From positions 57,119,959 through 57,183,958 of the forward strand of contig NC_134456.1 of assembly GCF_047948215.1 (NCBI RefSeq): 64,000 nt of DNA, given 5' to 3'. Positions 48,484 through 57,930 of the stretch are shown piece by piece. This DNA is from Lycorma delicatula (taxonomy: Eukaryota > Arthropoda > Insecta > Hemiptera > Fulgoridae). Each line of letters starts with the position of its first letter. Position 1 is the stretch's first letter. The notes beneath the pieces are model-generated. The model ran no database searches. It had not been told where the DNA came from and was given only the letters and a program-made list of their open reading frames with translations. A program made the translations under genes and the position numbers.

Positions 48484-50144
48484 ATGGCTGACAAATGTTT
48501 TAAACCTAAAAAAACACTGGCTCGTTCCCCTGTTAGAATGGAAGTATCGCAGCAGGAACAGTCTGTGAGCCAATTGGAGAGCGTGTCTCCGCAGACTACA
48601 CCTAGTGTACGGACAGTCCCACTTCCACAAAGAGACAAGAGAAGGGAGGCCCCTGGCGATAAGCCTCAAAAACGTAAACTAGAGGAGATTGAAGCTAGCA
48701 CAAATAGTGATTCTATCGAGGGCACAGACTTTGATCAGTTGATGAAAGAAGTTGGAAATTTAGTGAAATTAGTGCATGGAAGCACTAATACTAAGAAAGA
48801 AATTAAAGAATGCGCTTTTAAGATTCTTGACTTAGCTAAAGACTTAGGAACCTCGGTGAGGGCTCTTTATGAGCTCTCACATCCGAAGCAATGTAATGAG
48901 ATTCCGACTCAGACTGAATTGCCACACCAAAGTCAAGTAGTGGACATTATGGCGGATATAACATCGGACGATGATCTGATACGCCTCCTACATAGGAAAT
49001 GGCCTATTGATTTATTGCAGCGTCTTGTACAACTAGAGGAATATCCACAGCAGGGTGACACGTGTCATTTTCATGACATTGTGGAAAATAAAAGCGTTCA
49101 AGAATCTAGGAGGTACCAAGCGAAACCAGGTGAAATAAAGCAAGATATCTCTACTATAATGTGTAGTGATGCTTCTACGATTCAATTTACGCGATATACA
49201 ATATTTTATGACTCATCGGAGCATGAGGAGCCATTACTCAAGACGATATTAGCTGCCTTGAAAAGAGTTGTAAGTAGTTCTGCAGTACCGACTTTCGTTC
49301 TTCCTGGAGGCAAATTCGGGACAAGCTTACGCAAGATTATATTGTACTTGCTTCGTCAACAGGAGGAAAACATTAAGATTTATGTCCGACCAGGAGAAGG
49401 ACGTTAAGAAGTAAAACAGGTCTTAAGAACTACACCCGCGGTAACTGATAGCGGTACTGTTATTGTTAAAGCGCAGGGAAGATCCTACGCGGATTTATTA
49501 CGGACTGTCAAGTCTTCGGTGTCACAAGAAGAAGTGGGTGATATTTTGTCACTAAAGAAAGGTGTAAATGATGATTTATATATTCGGGTCCAAGGTTCAA
49601 AGAAAGCTGCCGAACTGAAAACGTTATTGAAAACCAAGGCGGCTGATCTTAAAATTGATCTCAGGTCACGTGAAAGCAGGCGGACGGTGGTACATGTTAA
49701 GGGCATAGCCATGGATACAACAGAAGAAGAAATAACCACTGCGTTATCGCGAGTACTCGGTGAGGACGAAGACTTTAAATTATCGTCAATAAGACAAGCT
49801 TACGGTGAAACTAAAAACGTCACCCGACTAACTACTCAAACGAACTAAAAACACCCGACTAAAAACTAATCACGAACTTCCGGGCCGCAAAAAAATTAAC
49901 GGAAAGACGGGTTCGCATCGGCTGGGTTCATTGTGGAGCGTACATAAGAGAACCGGAAGAAAGATGTTTTAGATGTTGGTCTTTCGGCCACGTCTCTGCG
50001 ACCTGCAAGGGTGTGGACCGTTCGCAACTGTGCTACGGGTGTGGAAAAGCGGGTCATCACAGAGCACAATGTAAAGACCTGACAACGTGCATGCTATGTG
50101 GTAAGGAGGGCCACAGGACCGGTCGGTGTTCTGTTGCAAAATAA
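48484..50144 (+). pseudogene. R1-clade ORF1 (Gag-like RNA-binding protein), interrupted
   Basis: ATG at 48484 (MADKCFKPKKTLARSPVRME). The first 307 codons end at a TAA at 49405-49407. The same frame stays open behind it (EVKQVLRTTPAVTDSGTV, then YADLLRTVKS) to 49848, which suggests a single point mutation. A frame change in a locally duplicated AT-rich patch (49811-49870) leads to the C-terminal part NFRAAKKLTERRVRIGWVHC. Three zinc knuckles of the form C-x2-C-x4-H-x4-C follow: RCFRCWSFGHVSATC, LCYGCGKAGHHRAQC and TCMLCGKEGHRTGRC, at 49965-50129, before the TAA at 50142-50144. In the family ORF1 protein binds the element RNA. Two lesions make this copy unlikely to give a complete protein unless readthrough and frameshifting occur. 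Confidence 0.85.
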
Positions 50145-53041
50145 GATTTCTACAAATCAATTGCAATAGGAGCCGACAGTCATTGGCTTTATCGTGGGAC
50201 ACCGCTTTGACGGAGCGCTCAGACATCATTTTTGTGTCGGAACCTCCTTATGATCTCACTTCTGGAACAGGATGGCTAGTGGAGGCGACAACGACAGCAG
50301 CTATTGGTTTTCCGGTGTCTGGGATCCCTATAATTAGCAGTGGCAGCAGTGACGGTTTTATATGGGCCGACCTCGGTGAAATCGTAGTATTTTCTTGCTA
50401 CAATTCTCCAAATGCGGGAATAGATAATTTTGTAGTATTCCTAGAAAATCTTGCAGGAGAGGTTATGAGGCATATAGGTCGTAAAGTCTTAATCGCTGGA
50501 GACTTTAACGCCAAAAGTCCCGAATTTGCGGGAACTGTAAACAGTCTAAGAGGGCGTCACCTGAGTGAGTATGTTAATACACTAGGGCTGACTTGTATAA
50601 ACGGTGAAGATATGACGTTCCGTAGACGAATGTCGTGTTCGGCAATAGATTTAACCTTTACAAGGAGTACTGATATTAACGACTTCTTTGATTGGAGGAT
50701 TATTAATAAAGAGAGTTTATCGGACCATCTATTTATAGCATTTGAGTCCCGATCCAGGGAAATTCGTGTAATGTCGGGAAGGCTGATCGTCTCCAAAAAA
50801 GGATGCTTACGGTTTAGGGACAGAATAATCCTAAGACTTGCTGGCGATATGTCCCCCGAAGACTTTGTGGAACAAATTCAAGAGGAATGCGGAAAAGCGG
50901 GGGTCTTAGTTTATCCCCGGAGGCAGCAACATGCTTACTGGTGGTCGCCTGATTTGGAACAACTACGGAAGGCATCATGGAAAGCAAGAAGAGCCTACCA
51001 AAGATCGGGTAGGCAGAATGCTAGATTAAGGGATGCTGCGCGTGAGGTATACGTGGAAGCAAGGAATGCATATAATGCATCAATTAAAAGGGCTAAAGAC
51101 AGTTGCTGGAAGCGACTATGTCAAGATATAGATGCTGATCCATGGGGCAGGGGTTTTAAAATTGTTACCAACAAGTTAGGGAAGAGATTACCTGCCTTAA
51201 CAGACGATAAGATCTGTCGTGTTGTTAAGGAATTATTTCCTCAGCAAGCGGATCCTGTTCGGGAAGAGATTGTGGATAATAGCTTTGAACTTCTTGACGC
51301 TAGTGAGCTATTAATGGCGGTGAAAAGACTGAAGCTACATAAGGGACTCGGGCCAGATGGCATTCCAGCCGAGATAATCAGAATATTAGCAGAGAGGATG
51401 CCTGCAGAGCTTCTTAATATCATGAATAAGATCCTGAGAGATGGTTGTATTCCAATGCAATGGAAAGAGTCCAGGTTGGCCCTTATCAAGAAACCGGGGA
51501 CCGATGACTTACAAGTAGCATATAGACCTATATGCATGATTAATAACATCTGCAAACTCCTAGAGAGATTGTTGGAATTGCGGCTGAAAAATGCGATTGA
51601 AGAACATGGTGGCCTTTCTAACGCACAATTTGGTTTCCGTAAGGGGCGTTCTACGGTGGGTGCTGTTAAGACAGTTATGCGTCTGGTGGACGAAGCGGCA
51701 TCGGGTACTTGGCGCACCAGGAAGATACCAATTGTGATATTGCTTGATGTGAGCAATGCTTTTAATTCGCTGAAATGGGATGCGATCCTACAAGCGTTGA
51801 GAGATAAGGATATTCCTGGATACCTAAGAAGAATTATCCAGAATTACCTGCAGGATAGGTTTGTTGTTTGTCACCAGGGTAGATCCTGCTTCCGCTTCAA
51901 AGTGACGTGTGGAGTGCCTCAAGGCTCTGTCTTGGGGCCACTCCTTTGGAATCTGGTCTATGACGGAATTCTCGGGCTGTGTTATCCTCTGGGTGTTTTC
52001 CCAGTGGCTTTTGCTGACGACCTGGCCTTGGTTGTTACTGGAAAAACTGAAGTAGAGGTATCGGAGAAGGCAAACGCAGCGATACGAATGGCAGAAGTCT
52101 GGATGTCTACTAAAGGCTTAAAACGTTCGCATGGTAAAACAAAATACGTAGTCATGACAGGTTGTAGGAGAATATCTGACATCCTAATTCGAGTAGGGGG
52201 TAATCTTGTCCAGCAACAGACTTCAGCCAAATATTTAGGGATCTGGCTTGACAAGAGGAGGAGTTTTACGGCACACGTGAATGAAATACGTAAACGAGCT
52301 GAATGCACGGTCAAAAATCTTAGCAGATTACTCGGTAATATGACAGGATCCAGAACTGCGAAGCGTAAGATTTACGCTCACGTAGTTAATTCCATCTTAC
52401 TTTACGGTATACAAGTCTGGGAAAGAGCTCTGCGTGCCGACAAGAACAGAAGAGCCCTTGAAGGAATTCAACGGCGCATGGGCTTAAGAGTGATATGCGC
52501 ATATTCTTCAGTCTCCACCGAGGCAGTACTCGTAATTGCAGGAGTTCCTCCGCTTAAACAACTGGCGGAGATGCGAGTGAGTATAGCATGTGGACAACCT
52601 TCTAAAGAAGCATATGAAGAGATGCTGCGTAATTGGCAACATCGTTGGGATGTAGCCAACACGGGACGATGGACACATCGTTTGATACCTTTGATCCGAC
52701 CATGGATAGAAAGGAAGTTCGGGGACATAAATTACTGGATAACGCAATTTTTTACAGGGCATGGGTCGTTCAGGTCCTATTTATGTGCGAGACTAAGGGT
52801 AGATAACAACAACTGTCCTTACTGTGGGGCTTATGATTCCCCTGAACATGTAGTATTTGAATGTAACCGTTGGACTGAAAGCAGGCAATCCTGTGTAAGA
52901 CGTATAGGGCCATTATCTACGGAGAATGTGGTGGATAAAATGCTACTTAACGAGGATAACTTTAATGTGATCTCGTCGTTTATAACCGCAGTTATAAAGA
53001 AGAAAGATGAGGAAGCTCGTCAAGAAGAAACCGCTCGCTGA
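50105..53041 (+). CDS. R1-clade ORF2: APE endonuclease and reverse transcriptase, intact
   Basis: Open from 50105, after a stop at 50102-50104, to the TGA at 53039-53041. Numbered from the GTG at 50126 it gives 971 residues. The APE endonuclease (about 6-205) shows N12, E39, Y92, D126/N128 (AGDFNAKSP) and SDH 199-201. The reverse transcriptase (about 400-710) shows YRPICMINNICKLLERLL, FGFRKGRST, LLDVSNAFN with D541, GVPQGSVLGP (596-605), FADD 629-632 and KYLGIWLD. The C-terminal zinc motif is C897-x2-C900-x7-H908-x4-C913. All catalytic residues are present and there is no stop, so it may be active. No ATG precedes the endonuclease; the first Met is residue 114. Expression must rely on frameshifting from ORF1, reinitiation or a non-AUG start. 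It overlaps the ORF1 end by 40 nt in the -1 frame. Confidence 0.95.
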   Translation, partial: GGPQDRSVFCCKIRFLQINCNRSRQSLALSWDTALTERSDIIFVSEPPYDLTSGTGWLVEATTTAAIGFPVSGIPIISSGSSDGFIWADLGEIVVFSCYNSPNAGIDNFVVFLENLAGEVMRHIGRKVLIAGDFNAKSPEFAGTVNSLRGRHLSEYVNTLGLTCINGEDMTFRRRMSCSAIDLTFTRSTDINDFFDWRIINKESLSDHLFIAFESRSREIRVMSGRLIVSKKGCLRFRDRIILRLAGDMSPEDFVEQIQEECGKAGVLVYPRRQQHAYWWSPDLEQLRKASWKARRAYQRSGRQNARLRDAAREVYVEARNAYNASIKRAKDSCWKRLCQDIDADPWGRGFKIVTNKLGKRLPALTDDKICRVVKELFPQQADPVREEIVDNSFELLDASELLMAVKRLKLHKGLGPDGIPAEIIRILAERMPAELLNIMNKILRDGCIPMQWKESRLALIKKPGTDDLQVAYRPICMINNICKLLERLLELRLKNAIEEHGGLSNAQFGFRKGRSTVGAVKTVMRLVDEAASGTWRTRKIPIVILLDVSNAFNSLKWDAILQALRDKDIPGYLRRIIQNYLQDRFVVCHQGRSCFRFKVTCGVPQGSVLGPLLWNLVYDGILGLCYPLGVFPVAFADDLALVVTGKTEVEVSEKANAAIRMAEVWMSTKGLKRSHGKTKYVVMTGCRRISDILIRVGGNLVQQQTSAKYLGIWLDKRRSFTAHVNEIRKRAECTVKNLSRLLGNMTGSRTAKRKIYAHVVNSILLYGIQVWERALRADKNRRALEGIQRRMGLRVICAYSSVSTEAVLVIAGVPPLKQLAEMRVSIACGQPSKEAYEEMLRNWQHRWDVANTGRWTHRLIPLIRPWIERKFGDINYWITQFFTGHGSFRSYLCARLRVDNNNCPYCGAYDSPEHVVFECNRWTESRQSCVRRIGPLSTENVVDKMLLNEDNFNVISSFITAVIKKKDEEARQEETAR

Positions 53042-53219
53042 TGACGGCTTGTCGTAGGTGGAATTTCCACCTACGAAATAAAAGAGCTAACCGGTGAACT
53101 GACCTGCCGCGTGCCGGACATACAGCCGGCGGGCGGGGAGGCGAGCTAGAGTAAAGAACACTCCTCTGGCGCGAGTCAAACTTGATTGTAGATCCGTTCC
53201 AGAGGAGTAGGTGGAATAT
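53042..53219 (+). promoter_or_regulatory. 3' UTR hairpins of the R1-clade element
   Basis: Directly after the ORF2 stop a near-perfect hairpin (12-bp stem, one-nt loop; arms 53052-53063 and 53065-53076, tcgtaggtggaa) is followed by a second structure, actcctctgg paired with ccagaggagt (53160-53169 with 53199-53208). The string gtaggtggaat occurs in the first stem and again just before the poly(A) (53209-53217). LINE reverse transcriptases commonly recognise structured 3' ends; this role is inferred. Confidence 0.6.
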
Positions 53220-53241
53220 AAAAAAAAAAAAAAAAAAAAAG

Positions 53242-53258
53242 AAGTAAATTCAGGCTGT
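53242..53258. repeat. 17-bp target-site duplication, right copy, of the R1-clade element
   Basis: aagtaaattcaggctgt, identical to 47710-47726; separated from the poly(A) by a single g. Confidence 0.95.
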
Positions 53259-54013
53259 GTTAAGAAATCTCTGAGGGAGTAGCTAAATTCTATGCATATA
53301 ATAGGCGTTTTGAAGCGTGGCACGTACAGGGATGGGAGGTAGCCTTCTTGCCTAGGACGCTCGGGCTCGTTACGTGCAAGAGTGGGGGAGTCGGGGCGTT
53401 CCGATGATGGCATGAGGGATCCTCAAGGGTGGACTGAGCGTATGGGGCCAAGGATATGCGTAAGGCATGCCTGAAGCCGAGTAGGTCAGGACCGGGAAAG
53501 GCAACCTCCTCGCCGAGTGGTTCTTAGGCGTCCTAAACAGGTGATCAAATTTCTCTTATGACGCGGGGGGAACCCCGATGAGTTATGTCTTACGAAACTA
53601 TTTATAGGGGGAAGTCAACTGCCACGGTATCCTAGGGCGACTGATGTGCTGCTTAAAGGTGGTTCCGGTTGCCCCAGGGGTGCTTAAATAAAACAAGGGA
53701 ACAAAGGAAACGTTGGTATTGAGAAGCCTTTCTTTTCCATATATATATTTCTGTGTTCTATTTATTCATGTATTTTTTTAATTTTAATAACGGGACCCTT
53801 TACATCTCGTAAGTATTTTCAGTGTTTATGTTTAAATGTTTTGTGTATCTTGATACCTTTAAATAAAATGTAAGGGCCCTTTACACCCTTACATATGTCG
53901 AATCTGATGGTGATATAAACCTCTCTTAAAGAATGTGACTAGGGTTAATGACTGTAGAAGTCGATGCCCGTATAACGAAATAAAAAAATAAAAAATAAAA
54001 ATAATAATAATAA
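53259..54013 (+). mobile_element. 3' region of the older LINE (continuation of 47090-47726)
   Basis: Contiguous with the RNase H LINE before the nested insertion. A GC-rich block (53310-53690) has no open frame. An AT-rich block with gccctttacacccttacat follows, then the 30-nt tail ending gtcgatgcccg (53941-53970) and an A/TAA-rich end (tataacgaaataaaaaaata through aataataataat). It resembles the 3' end of the second R1-like element at 57540-57930, so the GC-rich block could derive from another LINE that had joined the relic earlier. That point is undecided. Confidence 0.6.
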
Positions 54014-57000
54014 TGCCCCAGACAAATCCAACCCTACGTCCGTATAATAACATCTACGCACATGTTCCGGGCGAGCAGCGACATGGCACTTTGGTATTTT
54101 TGCTTAATCGGCCAATGGGGCAATGGTTTTGCTCAGGAGTTCCCTGCAGAGTACTGGACTGATGATGCTAAGCTTTCCGAGCTGGTTGTGGTTATGCTTC
54201 TCGGTTTCGCTGTTTTCAGCGGGGGCGGGAGGCACTCGACCTTGATCTGTTTTTGCCGATGCTGAGCGGTGTGTGGACGGGGAGTGCCCATCTCGTTTTC
54301 AAGTAGTGGAGATGGATTGAGGATGAGCTGCTGTGAGCTTGCTGTGCTGAAGTCTTGCGACGCCCAGTGTGAGTCAGTCACTTTGGCCCTTGGCAGGGAT
54401 TGTCTCATGGGTAAGGGTATCGGAACCCTTGCTGCTACGTGCCCATTTATGTCGATTTCACATCCTTCCGCATCAAGGAATACTTTGACGTGAAACGATG
54501 TTTTAAGTGCTGCAGGTTCGGTCATAGGGCCAAATTCTGCATACATGCGTCGGTATGCACGCACTGTGGTGAGGAAAACCACAAGCATGACGACTGTCCG
54601 CAGAAGAAAGAGACTCCGTCTTGTGTCAAATGTAAAAGTTGTGCAAGAATCATAGGCAATCCGTCAAGAATAGGGAGTGTGGTTGCTATCTAAGAGCAGT
54701 TGAGATGTATTTCAACTTTCTGGATGGTTATATTCGGTCAATTAAAAGCCCAGGGTGCCTATGTGTCCAAGTAGAGTTAGGTGAGGTTGTCGAACAGCGG
54801 AGTATCGATGTCGTACTTCTACAGCACCCATACATGGTCAAGGGTGATCTACCAGGTTTCCAAGGATGGAAAAAAGTTTTCGTTGGACTTGACAGGAAAG
54901 TCGCAATTCTGTGCAGGAAGTCTGTCGATGACGTTTTCGTACAACAGGCCTCTAACACGCATCATGTCGTTGTCAAACTTGACGTGAATGGTTTCGACCT
55001 AATAATTGTTAGTTTGTACTTCCAGTACATGGATCCCACTGAACAGCATTTTGAAAAATGGGATAGGATGCTTAGGTTGGTACGAGGTTGTCCGATTCTG
55101 AAAGGTGTTGATGCGAACGCCAAAATGGCTCTTTGGCGCAGTGGAATCACGGATGAAGGCGGTAAATTGGTCGAAGGTTTCATTGCGCAGTAAATTTCGA
55201 AGTTTTCAATATAGCGGGCGAGTTGGCTACTTACGCTGGGACGGTGAATAGACGGAGAGCCTTCCATGGTACCAACATTGATGTTACCATTGGCAAGAAT
55301 ATCTCTGGTAGAATTCAGAACTTGTCTGAATTTGATGATTACGCGAGCAATTATCGGCTAATAGTTTTTAACTAAGTGAGGGGGCTGCCCGATGTCTATA
55401 GGGAGAATGTTCCTGTTAAATAAGGACGCTTCCTGCACAGAAAAACGGACAAGCCTAAATTTTCTAATCTTCTTGCGGTCACGCTTCGGGTGTTTACTGG
55501 ACGCTGGGATGAGCTCCCGTTATAGGACCTGGCAGAGGGTCTTTCATCGGTGGTTATTGAAGCAGCTGATCAATTCACTCCCCGATGTACAGGTCGAGAG
55601 AGACTAGTTGGTTCGTGGACTCGGGACTTCACTGCGATGAAGAAGACTGTGGGCCGGCTCAGGAGAGCCGCGCAACGTGAAGGCGACCCTGAACGGCATG
55701 TAGCTTTGCTTGCGGACTATCGCCGAACAAGGACCGAGTACTTTCATAAAATTAACTCTTCTAAGCGAGATTCCTGGCGCTCTTTTGTGAAAGAGCAGGG
55801 AAGTAAGGATTCATGGGGTGTGGTTTATAGAGTTCTCGGGAATAAGAATAAAAAGACGTTCTTCTGTAGGCTCTCCCGACACAGGACGGCGTTGTAATAC
55901 ATAAGGATCATGTTCTTAGTCTTCTGATAAACGATCTACTTACAGATTATACTGAGGTTGGTGAAACCTCGTATCATCGCCGAAACTGAAGGGAAATCGC
56001 AAGTTTTGGTTCTGAGATTCAGTCTTCTGAGATCACCGAGGCGGAGGTCCGTCAGGTAATCTGCAGTCTAGCTAGGAATAAAGCCCCCAGATATGATTGT
56101 ATCATGATGGAGCTCTTTGTTCGCACATTGTCCATAATCATCAGTTTCCTTGCTAACGTTTTCAATAGAATGCTCTTCGCTGGACATTTTCCAGTTTTTT
56201 AGAAACGTGGTGTATTGAAGTTACTTTTCAAAGTTGGTGACAAGGATCCCACCGTAAGCTCATCTTACCTCATCTGACACTCTTGCCTGAGAAGGTAAGG
56301 TCTTCGAGAAGGTCTTGTACCTCCGAATAAATAGTAGGTTAACCTCCGATCATTTGTTAATGGACGGTCAGTATGGTATTCGCCCGGACAAGGGCATAGC
56401 GGACGCAACTCTCAAGGTACTAGACATAGCATCGGCTAGTGTTTGCAAATATGTTATTGGTGTCTTCTTGGATATATCCGGGGCCTTGAATAATCTGTGG
56501 TAGCCCTCCGCGTTGTTTCAATTGCAGAGACGTAGTTGCACGCAAAATGAGATAGAAACTCTCTCGAGCTACTTCAGCAACCGAACCGTCGTTTTTCGCG
56601 ACGGCGGTTCGGAAGTAAGAAAGACATGTCAAAAGCATGTCCACAGGGCAGTGTTTTAGGTTCCCCTCATCTGGATTGTCGAATTCGACAATCCGACTCT
56701 CTGATGCGGTTGAGATTGCCCAGTGGCAGCCTATTGTCGCTTACGCCGATGAAGGGTTGCTGCTGGTCGAAGGAAATTCGAGGAATGAGATAAAATGCCG
56801 AGCAACACAGGCATGCAAGGTACTAAGGTAGTGGAGTCTTAACATATGATGGTCTTTAGCACAGAAAAGACACTATGATTATTCTGAAAGGTCTCCTAGC
56901 CGCCACTCGTCATCCACGAGTCGTAATAAGGTATGTATGTCACCACTCAGAAATATCAGGGTGTAATCCTTGATGAGAAACTTCAATTCAAGAAGCACCT

Positions 57001-57930
57001 ACAGTTTGTCGCAAGGAAGGCAATAGATGCTTTTGTTGGTGTTTGTAGGGTAGTCCACCCTATTTGGGGGTTGAATTTCCGTACAATGCAGATAATTTAT
57101 AAAGGTGTCTGTGAAGTCATAATGTTGTACGCTGAGCTCATCGTATGCGATTTCAGTGTTATAGGGATGTTTTATTGCAAGCCCTCATTCATCGCTAGGA
57201 GTGCATCCAGACTGGACTGTGATGTACTTCTGACCACACCAACGGAGCCAGCGTCATCCGATGCTGGCAGCAGTAGTTCCTCTGCAACCTACGGCGGAGG
57301 ATCTGAAGATTCCATCTCCAAGGCCTCAGATACCTTAGATGTCGACATCGAAGCTTTTAGGAAGATGGGGAAGAAAACCAAAAAAGGATGGCCCAAGAGG
57401 AAACATAGGGGATAAAACAAGAAGACACTTATTGTGTTTTTACGAAGAATTTTTTTCAATGATAAGTGCATTTTTCAATGTTTGCACGATACTCGTATGT
57501 GATTTAGATACGCGTTTGTAATTTTAATGTATTATTATATATTTTTGAACATCTTTAATTAAACGTGATTTGAGTAATACTATTAAATCGGAAGGATCTT
57601 TTACACCCTTGTCATCTTGTTTTTAAAAGTGTTTTCAATGTGCCTTATAAGTTTTTTATGACAGAGAAGTGTTTTTTTTAAACAGTTTATGACAACATTT
57701 CGTAAGAAATGGTTAAAATGTTTTTAAAATAGCAACGTGCTATTTTGGAGTTTCAATAACCATTGACAAGTCTGTTTTTAGATGCACTTTTTGACAAGAC
57801 TAGTCCCTGACTATGTCGCTAGTGTTCATATAAAGAGGTAAAGAGAGTTACTCTTTTTTTGAAGTGGAAAGGGGCTAACGAATAAAGTAGTCGATGCCCC
57901 AAAAAATTTCAAAAAAATATTAATAAAAAA
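54014..57930 (+). pseudogene. Decayed R1-clade LINE, near full-length
   Basis: It begins directly after the AAT-rich tail of the preceding LINE. Gag remnants include two C-x2-C-x4-H-x4-C knuckles (RCFKCCRFGHRAKFC and VCTHCGEENHKHDDC, 54499-54597). The endonuclease region (54690-55380) shows RSIDVVLLQHPYMVKG, VSLYFQYMDPTEQHFEKW and GVDANAKMALWRSG. The reverse transcriptase shows VICSLARNKAP near 56060, YGIRPDKGIADA near 56370, GVFLDISGALNNLW (56458-56499), PQGSVLG near 56640 and YADEGLLLVE near 56736. In the last motif the second catalytic Asp is Glu. GVILDEKLQFKKH follows near 56960. At least six frame breaks and stops. The C-terminal ORF ends SDTLDVDIEAFRKMGKKTKK at a TAA (57413-57415). The 3' UTR ends with the conserved 30-nt tail at 57871-57900. 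Confidence 0.8.
57871..57900 (+). repeat. Conserved LINE 3' tail
   Basis: Begins ggggctaacg and ends agtcgatgcccc. The same module lies at 53941-53970 (LINE) and 34621-34650 (SINE). The gggc and gccc ends can pair, giving a short stem. Probably the RNA feature recognised by the LINE reverse transcriptase (inference). Confidence 0.7.

Larger units (their letters stand above)
47727..53241 (+). mobile_element. Full-length R1-clade non-LTR retrotransposon
   Basis: About 5.5 kb bounded by a perfect 17-bp target-site duplication, with a 3' poly(A) at 53220-53240. Organisation: 5' UTR (47727-48483), ORF1 (48484-50144, broken), ORF2 (50105-53041, intact), and a 3' UTR of about 180 nt with two hairpins. 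It is clearly more GC-rich than its surroundings. The clade is assigned from the Gag with three CCHC knuckles, the APE endonuclease, the RT motifs and the C-terminal C-x2-C-x7-H-x4-C. Canonical R1 sits in 28S rDNA, and this one does not. The intact duplication and ORF2 indicate recent insertion. Mobilisation would be target-primed reverse transcription by ORF2 protein, with ORF1 protein coating the RNA. Confidence 0.92.

Noticed and set aside
51241..51756. 171-codon minus-strand open frame
   Set aside because: Antisense to the reverse transcriptase of the intact ORF2 and without any recognisable motif.
47727..53241. Canonical 28S-specific R1 insertion
   Set aside because: Flanking DNA is an older LINE, not rRNA. 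The 17-bp duplication does not match the rDNA target.
53500..53590. tRNA-Leu-like string (gccgagtggttcttaggcg)
   Set aside because: It resembles a tRNA A-box region, but no proper T arm, anticodon arm or acceptor stem could be paired. It lies inside a LINE 3' region.
54133..54588. 151-codon minus-strand open frame
   Set aside because: It lies antisense to the Gag region and zinc knuckles of the decayed R1-clade element, whose plus-strand motifs are convincing. The minus frame is a shadow.
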